From NCBI GenBank assembly GCA_049509915.1, contig JBEKZL010000198.1, positions 1-14,355 of the forward strand: a stretch of 14,355 nt of DNA, written 5' to 3'. Position numbers and translations under genes: made by a program. Source of the DNA: JBEKYD01 sp049509915 (GTDB lineage: Bacteria > Acidobacteriota > Terriglobia > Bryobacterales > Bryobacteraceae). The notes under the pieces were generated by a model that saw only the letters and a list, made by a program, of their open reading frames with translations, did no database searches and was not told where the DNA came from. This document shows, one piece after another, positions 7,861 to 14,355 of this stretch. Each line of letters begins with the position of its first letter. Position 1 is the stretch's first letter.

Positions 7861-8414
7861 GCCAGGGCGGCTCGACGGCCGCCGATTCCGACCTGATCCA
7901 GATTGTGGATCGGGCGGTTGCCGACGCGGTGGGGCGGGCAGGTTCCTGGCTGCTCTGCCGGCTGGGTTGCACCGATTGCTGCATGGGGCCGTTTCCCATC
8001 AGTCCGCTGGACGGGGAGCGGCTGCGAAACGGCCTGTCCCAGTTGGCCGCCAACGATCCGGGCCGTGCCCGCGAAATCACCGCGCGGGCCCAGGTGGCGG
8101 CCGAGCGTCTGCGCACGCTCTCGGAAGAAGCGACCGAAAGCGACCCTTGTCCGGTGCTCGACCCTGGCACCGGCGCTTGCGAACTCTACCCCTTTCGCCC
8201 GCTGGTCTGCCGCACCTTCGGTCCACCCCTGCCGATGCCGGAGGGCGGATTTGCGGTCTGCGAGTTGTGCTTCACCGGCGCGGCCGCGGAAACCGTAGCG
8301 GCCTGCGCGGTTGCGGTCGATGCCGATGCCCTGGAAGCGCCGCTGCTCCTGACGCTCGAAAATCAAGGCGTCAGTCTGCGCGAAACCACCGTTGCCGAGG
8401 CAATCGGCACGTAA
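7857..8414 (+). CDS. YkgJ-type cysteine cluster protein (CxxCxxCC family)
   Basis: This 185-residue protein is rich in cysteines arranged as in the YkgJ/CxxCxxCC family, thought to bind zinc or an iron-sulfur cluster. The lead motif is CRLGCTDCC (Cys34, 38, 41, 42) followed by GPFPIS. Cys98 (DPCPVL), Cys108 (GACELYP) and Cys118 (RPLVCRTFG) follow, then Cys135 and Cys138 in VCELCF. The combination CPVLD...C.LYP.RP..CR is the most recognisable family pattern. I chose ATG 7857 because it overlaps the stop of the isomerase gene as ATGA and puts the first cysteine motif at a normal distance. Longer in-frame extensions read back into the upstream gene and are shadows. There is no signal peptide. 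The molecular function is not known; some relatives are described as metal- or Fe-S-binding oxidoreductase accessories. Confidence 0.88.
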   Translation: MSQGGSTAADSDLIQIVDRAVADAVGRAGSWLLCRLGCTDCCMGPFPISPLDGERLRNGLSQLAANDPGRAREITARAQVAAERLRTLSEEATESDPCPVLDPGTGACELYPFRPLVCRTFGPPLPMPEGGFAVCELCFTGAAAETVAACAVAVDADALEAPLLLTLENQGVSLRETTVAEAIGT

Positions 8415-8462
8415 ACGCACGCCGCCACCACTGTCTCGATAGCCCTTTAGAGTAAAGCCGAT

Positions 8463-8473
8463 ATACCTGGTAT
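8463..8473. promoter_or_regulatory. Small perfect inverted repeat upstream of the exported-protein gene
   Basis: ATACC-T-GGTAT lies 27 nt before the GTG at 8501 in the 86-nt gap after the cysteine-cluster gene. Partial outward symmetry (CGAT on the left, CG on the right) extends it. It could be an operator or part of a promoter, but 5-bp arms can arise by chance. Confidence 0.25.
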
Positions 8474-8500
8474 CGTGGGCGTAACCAACCGGCCCCTGGA

Positions 8501-9292
8501 GTGCATCCAAATGCAATCGTGCGGTGTGTCTGGGCCAGGTTCGTTTTGATCGGTTTCGCGCTTACGGGCGCGATGGCACAGATTCCCATGCCCGACCTGG
8601 AAGCTAACAACGAACCCGCCATTCCCGCGCCGTCCGTGGAACCTGCCGCGGTTGCGGTGCCTCTAAATTATGAGCAACGCATTGCCGGTGTGATTCCCGA
8701 TTATCAGACCGTGCGCGAAAACGTTCCCAAGGTGCTGCCGTTGACGGCCGCGCAGAAATGGGAACTGGGTTGGCGGGAGACGGTGGATCCGTTTAACATC
8801 GCCACCGCCTTCATGACTGCCGCGTTTTCCCAGGCCGCCAATCAGACTCCCAAGTATGGCGAAGGCTGGCCGGCGTATGGCATGCGGGTCGGCGCCGCTA
8901 TTGGCGACAACGCCACCCAGAGCGTTTTCAGCGCCGGGTTGGTGGCCTGGGCCCTCCATCAGGACCCGCGGTATTTCCGCTACGGCCCATCTCACCGCAT
9001 TGCCAGCCGGGTCGGCTATTCGATCTCCCGCTTGTTGGTCTGCCGTCAGGACTCCGGAAAGAATGCATTTAATGCTTCCAGTATATTTGGTATGCTAATG
9101 GGAATCGCCGCGTCGAATGCGTACTACCCGGCGGCCAGCCGAACGGGGAGCGTGATGGTGGGCCGAATCGGAACAAGTGTGACGGGCGGTGTTACGGGGA
9201 ATCTGATGTCGGAATTTTGGCCGGATATTCAACGTCTTTTGCCCGCCATGCAGCGAAAGCTCCTGGGCCGGAAGAAAGACGACGTTCAATAG
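8501..9292 (+). CDS. Exported protein of unknown function, acidobacterial-type family
   Basis: This 263-residue protein has an N-terminal signal peptide: a basic patch, hydrophobic FVLIGFALTGAMA, and a likely cut after Ala26 before QIPMPD. A proline/alanine-rich spacer follows (about 27-55). The rest has the pattern KWELGWRETVDPFNIATAFM, then GEGWPAYGMRVGAAIGDN, HQDPRYFRYG, CRQDSGKNAFNASSIFGMLM, YYPAASRTGSV and a closing EFWPDI. I recall this set of motifs from exported proteins common in Acidobacteriota genomes that carry no assigned function. The Gly/Ala-rich alternating segments suggest surface or outer-membrane association, which is inference. The GTG at 8501 is used because it gives a complete signal peptide; GTG 8519 is also possible. 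Neither has a clear Shine-Dalgarno sequence. The LssY_C gene follows in the same direction. Confidence 0.8.
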   Translation: MHPNAIVRCVWARFVLIGFALTGAMAQIPMPDLEANNEPAIPAPSVEPAAVAVPLNYEQRIAGVIPDYQTVRENVPKVLPLTAAQKWELGWRETVDPFNIATAFMTAAFSQAANQTPKYGEGWPAYGMRVGAAIGDNATQSVFSAGLVAWALHQDPRYFRYGPSHRIASRVGYSISRLLVCRQDSGKNAFNASSIFGMLMGIAASNAYYPAASRTGSVMVGRIGTSVTGGVTGNLMSEFWPDIQRLLPAMQRKLLGRKKDDVQ

Positions 9293-9302
9293 GAAAAGGA
9301 AA

Positions 9303-9509
9303 TTGGCCATACCGGATAAGCAATATCTGCACCTTCTCTTACAGAACCTGCGTTTACTGCGGTCGAATCGAGGTCGCACCGGCCACGGTGGACCGGCCGC
9401 GCCGCCGAGGTTTTCCGGCAACGCCCTTTGCATGCGTGGTTGCCGTGTGGCCTTTGGGCGGGCGACCGAAGATGGTGCCAACCGTGCAATTCGAAACCAG
9501 GCGCGATGA
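9303..9509 (+). CDS. Possible small ORF overlapping the LssY_C gene start
   Basis: This 68-codon ORF has a TTG start preceded by purine-rich AGGAAAAGGAAA. Its stop codon overlaps the ATG at 9506 as ATGA, the arrangement typical of coupled genes. The product has no signal peptide or domain I recognise: an amphipathic start (QYLHLLLQNLRLLRSN), then an Arg/Gly-rich tail with two cysteines. The codon pattern is not convincingly coding, and the overlap may be chance. If it is not a gene, the 213 nt between 9292 and 9506 hold no gene and no clear promoter or terminator. Confidence 0.2.
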   Translation: MAIPDKQYLHLLLQNLRLLRSNRGRTGHGGPAAPPRFSGNALCMRGCRVAFGRATEDGANRAIRNQAR

Positions 9510-11119
9510 ATCAGCCCGACAGAATCGGCAATAAGTCGACTTCGCCGATGAGATCAAAGCCATTTTTCTTCTCCTCTCAGCCCGGACGCCATTGCCTGAC
9601 GTGGCAGCAGGGCGTGAGCTGTCCGAACCAGCCAAATAAACGGGCTCGATTCTCTGGCATTTTGGGGGCTTGTCTGTTGCAAAGCGGTCTGCTGATGGCG
9701 GCCGAACCCGCCGCGTTGCGGATCGAAACCCGCCTCCTCACCCCGATCACCACTTTCAGCACGCGAACCGGTTCCACTTTCGAGGCGGCCGTCACCACGC
9801 CGCTCTGCGGGCCGATGGGCCAGTTCCCGGAAGGTACGGTGATTCGCGGTTCGGTGGCCCACCTTCATCGCGTCGGCCTGGGTTTCCTCCATGAAACCGC
9901 TTCGCTGCGGCTGGAATTTTCCACCCTCCATCTCGCCGATGGCAGCGACTACCCGGTGGACGCTCACCTGGAGTCCATCGATAACGCGCGCGAACGGGTG
10001 GATTCGCATGGCACGATCCATGGCGAACGCGCCACCTCCACGCTCTCCAATCGGTTTTCGGAGAGGTTGGCCTTTCTTGCCATGGGCCACCCTATCGCCA
10101 TGCTGCCGTTATTCGCGATCGAATCCACTATGTTTCACTTCCCCGATCCGGAGATCCACTACCGCCGCGGTACTGAATTCAACCTGGATGTGCGGTTCCC
10201 GGAGGCGATGGGAGAGATTTCGGCTTGTGAAGCGGCGCCGATGGATCTGAGCATGGACGATCAAATGGAGCTCGATCGGATCGTCGAAGAGCTTCCCTAC
10301 TGGAGCTATTCGAAGCGCCAGCGCCAACCTATCGATCTGGTGAACCTGATGTTCGTCGGTCCCCAGGAATCGCTGCTGCGCGCCTTCAATGCCGCTGGCT
10401 GGACCGGCTCCCGCCCCAATTCGATGCGTAACGGCATGGGGGCCATTCGCGCCATCGTGGAAAGCCACGAGTTCAGCGACGCGCCCATGCGCACCCTGAT
10501 GCTGGATGGCCGGGAACCCAGCCTTCGTTTTCAAAAAAGCCTCAATACTTTCGAAATGCGCCATCATATGCGGATCTGGGCGCGCGACGAGGAATGGCGC
10601 GGGCGCCAGCTCTGGGCGTCGGCCGCTACCCAGGACATCGGCACCACTTTTTCCATCCATCCCTTCGGCTTCACCCATGAGATTCAGGTGGAAGTGGACC
10701 GCGAGCGCGACAAAGTGGTTAGCGATCTGGTATATACCGGCTGCGTCGATTCGGTGACCTACGTGCAGCGGCCGGAATCGTTGCGCGAATCCGGATTCAT
10801 TTACCGGCGCGGCGTATCGAGCGACGCCCGCGTAGCCGTGGTTTCGCTCAATGCCTGCGAGCAGCCGCGGCTCGACCTTGTCGGCGGCCCCGAGCCGGAC
10901 GGGCCGCGCGGTCTGGTCAAGTTCGTGCGCCGCGTCACGCTGACCGCCCGCAACCACTTTCTGCGCGACAACTGGTACTGGAGAGGCGCCGACGCCGCCC
11001 GCATCGCGTTTGTCCGGCTTCGCGATTGGGACCGCCAGTCTCACCAGGAAGCCCGTGCGCGCGAACGCGAGTTACGCATCGCAGCCAAGGTCAGAGTCCC
11101 GGCCGCCGGCACCAACTGA
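9506..11119 (+). CDS. Exported protein with LssY C-terminal domain
   Basis: From the ATG at 9506 the product is 537 residues. A hydrophobic segment at about 51-66 (GILGACLLQSGLLMAAEP) preceded by KRAR looks like a signal peptide. The stretch before it is long, so the true start may be ATG 9548 or GTG 9614; GTG 9614 would give a normal signal peptide. The first half (about 70-230) is beta-rich, with FPEGTVIRGSVAHLHRVGLG resembling small beta-barrel folds where a P-x-G-T turn recurs. The second half (about 274-415) matches the LssY_C pattern: PIDLVNLMFVGPQESLLRAF, AAGWTGS, MRHHMRIWARD and HEIQVEVDRERDKVVSDLVY. In LssY itself this domain sits behind membrane segments; here there are none, so the protein is probably periplasmic or secreted. 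The domain's function is unknown. It runs convergent with maeB. Confidence 0.82.
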   Translation: MNQPDRIGNKSTSPMRSKPFFFSSQPGRHCLTWQQGVSCPNQPNKRARFSGILGACLLQSGLLMAAEPAALRIETRLLTPITTFSTRTGSTFEAAVTTPLCGPMGQFPEGTVIRGSVAHLHRVGLGFLHETASLRLEFSTLHLADGSDYPVDAHLESIDNARERVDSHGTIHGERATSTLSNRFSERLAFLAMGHPIAMLPLFAIESTMFHFPDPEIHYRRGTEFNLDVRFPEAMGEISACEAAPMDLSMDDQMELDRIVEELPYWSYSKRQRQPIDLVNLMFVGPQESLLRAFNAAGWTGSRPNSMRNGMGAIRAIVESHEFSDAPMRTLMLDGREPSLRFQKSLNTFEMRHHMRIWARDEEWRGRQLWASAATQDIGTTFSIHPFGFTHEIQVEVDRERDKVVSDLVYTGCVDSVTYVQRPESLRESGFIYRRGVSSDARVAVVSLNACEQPRLDLVGGPEPDGPRGLVKFVRRVTLTARNHFLRDNWYWRGADAARIAFVRLRDWDRQSHQEARARERELRIAAKVRVPAAGTN

Positions 11120-11214
11120 TGAAGCTTTGGCCGGTCGGCCACATCGAAGCGGCACCTACGCCGCGGCGCGATTTGGAGCTGATCGGCGAGCGCTGAAACC
11201 CCGCTGCCGGCTCC

Positions 11215-13500
<2,286 letters not shown>

Positions 13501-13599
13501 GACTGCAGGCTCCGCTGGTTCATACGATATCAGGTAGCGGAAACGACGGTGAGGGAAATTACAATACGCGAGGCTCCTCGTCTGCCGCGGCGTCGCAGA

Positions 13600-14355
13600 T
13601 TACTTCGGCGGCCAGTAACGCGCGGCCAGCGCCCGGACGGTGTCGAGAGTGTCAGCCGTCTCGGGTGTCTTGTCGCCGCGGTAGCGCTTGACTCGGGCGA
13701 ATCGCAGCGCCAGACCGTCAGGGTAGCGGGGGCTCATCTGGATATCGTTGAAAGCGATCTCGGCCACCAGTTTGGGCTCGACGTGGACGGTGTAATCGTC
13801 GCGGCCGAGCGCGAGCTTCAGAAGCTGTTCGGTCTGCCAGGCGAGCATATCGTCGGTGAGGCCTTTGAAGGTCTTGCCGAGCATGGCGAAGCCGCCTTTT
13901 TCGGTATTTCGGGCGCCCAGGTGCAGGTTGCTGAGGAAGCCCTTGCGGCGGCCATGCCCCCATTCGGCGGCCAGCACGACCAGGTCCAGCGTGTGGGCGC
14001 GCTTGATCTTGAGCCAGCTCTGACCGCGCGCGCCGGCGGCGTAACCGGAGGCGGGAGCTTTGGCCATGATCCCCTCGTGTCCGCGCAGGAGTGCGTCCTG
14101 AAGAAACTCAGCGGCTACGGATTCGTCGCCGGTCGCGAGATTCGGAATTAGGTTGGAGGCGGCAGAGAGATCGCGTAGCTCGCGAAACCGGCGATGCTGC
14201 GGCTCGTCCAGGAGCGACTGGCCGCGGGCATATAACAGGTCGAACCAGAAAGGAGTGAGCGGCAATTCCTGGCGCATGCGCTCGAGATCGAGCTTGCGGC
14301 CGAAGCGGCGCATGGTGATTTGAAACGGCTGCGGGCGGCCGGCGGCGGTGAGGCT
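13600..14355 (-). CDS. ATP-dependent DNA ligase, C-terminal half (5' end beyond the window)
   Basis: The reading frame is open to the right edge, so the visible 251 codons are the C-terminal part and the true start lies outside; the internal ATG at 14313 is not the start. The end of the adenylation domain is present: PFQITMRRFGRK, motif IIIa PFWFDLLY, motif IV GHEGIMAK, and motif V SWLKIKR followed by HTLDLVVLAAEWGHGRRKG. The oligonucleotide-binding-fold domain follows, with VAEIAFND and motif VI ALRFARVKRYRGDK. The motif I lysine (KxDG) is outside. The protein seals DNA nicks using ATP. The pattern is closest to stand-alone bacterial ATP ligases of the LigB type; fused LigD-type polymerase or nuclease domains cannot be excluded from this part. 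The 99 nt between its stop and maeB hold no clear terminator. Confidence 0.93.
   Translation of the reverse strand, partial: SLTAAGRPQPFQITMRRFGRKLDLERMRQELPLTPFWFDLLYARGQSLLDEPQHRRFRELRDLSAASNLIPNLATGDESVAAEFLQDALLRGHEGIMAKAPASGYAAGARGQSWLKIKRAHTLDLVVLAAEWGHGRRKGFLSNLHLGARNTEKGGFAMLGKTFKGLTDDMLAWQTEQLLKLALGRDDYTVHVEPKLVAEIAFNDIQMSPRYPDGLALRFARVKRYRGDKTPETADTLDTVRALAARYWPPK

Noticed and set aside
11128..11141. Inverted repeat TGGCC-GGTC-GGCCA between the convergent LssY_C and maeB genes, considered as a terminator
   Set aside because: It is only a 5-bp stem with no T tract on either strand. High GC makes such repeats common.
13560..13585. Hairpin CGAG-GAGC-CTCG after the ligase gene, considered as a terminator
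   Set aside because: The stem is 4 bp and the following AT-rich run is weak, so there is not enough to call it.

Overview
This is a high-GC bacterial window. Several features suggest Acidobacteriota of the Solibacter/Bryobacter type: a Tat-exported aldo/keto reductase, a very long secreted BNR-repeat (VPS10/sortilin-like) protein, an exported protein of a family I recall as common in acidobacteria, and a secreted LssY_C protein. That placement rests on family recollection, not on a search. No tRNA, rRNA, CRISPR array, insertion sequence or phage module is visible. The window reads as ordinary chromosome with two decayed genes.

Layout. A Tat-signal aldo/keto reductase runs off the left edge on the minus strand (1-736) and is divergent from a DUF2254 membrane protein (878-2209, +). 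Between that gene and the next lies a degraded O6-alkylguanine-DNA alkyltransferase remnant on the minus strand (about 2300-2575), with its PCHRV active-site motif intact but its reading frame broken. A 1053-residue exported BNR/Asp-box propeller protein follows (2596-5757, -). It has a consensus TATAAT box 8 nt before its ATG and no Shine-Dalgarno sequence, so its mRNA is probably leaderless. Upstream of it is a DUF3800 gene (5885-6783, -) split by what looks like a one-base loss in a homopolymer.

Divergent from the DUF3800 gene, a sugar phosphate isomerase/epimerase-like TIM barrel (6901-7860, +) overlaps a cysteine-cluster (YkgJ-type) protein (7857-8414, +) by ATGA, so the two look translationally coupled. 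Two exported proteins of unknown role follow on the plus strand: an uncharacterised acidobacterial-type protein (8501-9292) and an LssY_C-domain protein (9506-11119). A doubtful short ORF lies between them. The right end is on the minus strand: a bifunctional-type malic enzyme, MaeB (11215-13500), and the C-terminal half of an ATP-dependent DNA ligase (13600 to beyond 14355).

Functionally the window is mixed: central carbon metabolism (malic enzyme), sugar metabolism (the TIM barrel, and possibly the reductase), DNA joining and former alkylation repair, and several cell-envelope or secreted proteins of unknown role. I see no coherent new multi-gene system. The items most worth checking are the leaderless promoter, the single-base DUF3800 frameshift, the alkyltransferase remnant and the uncharacterised exported pair.
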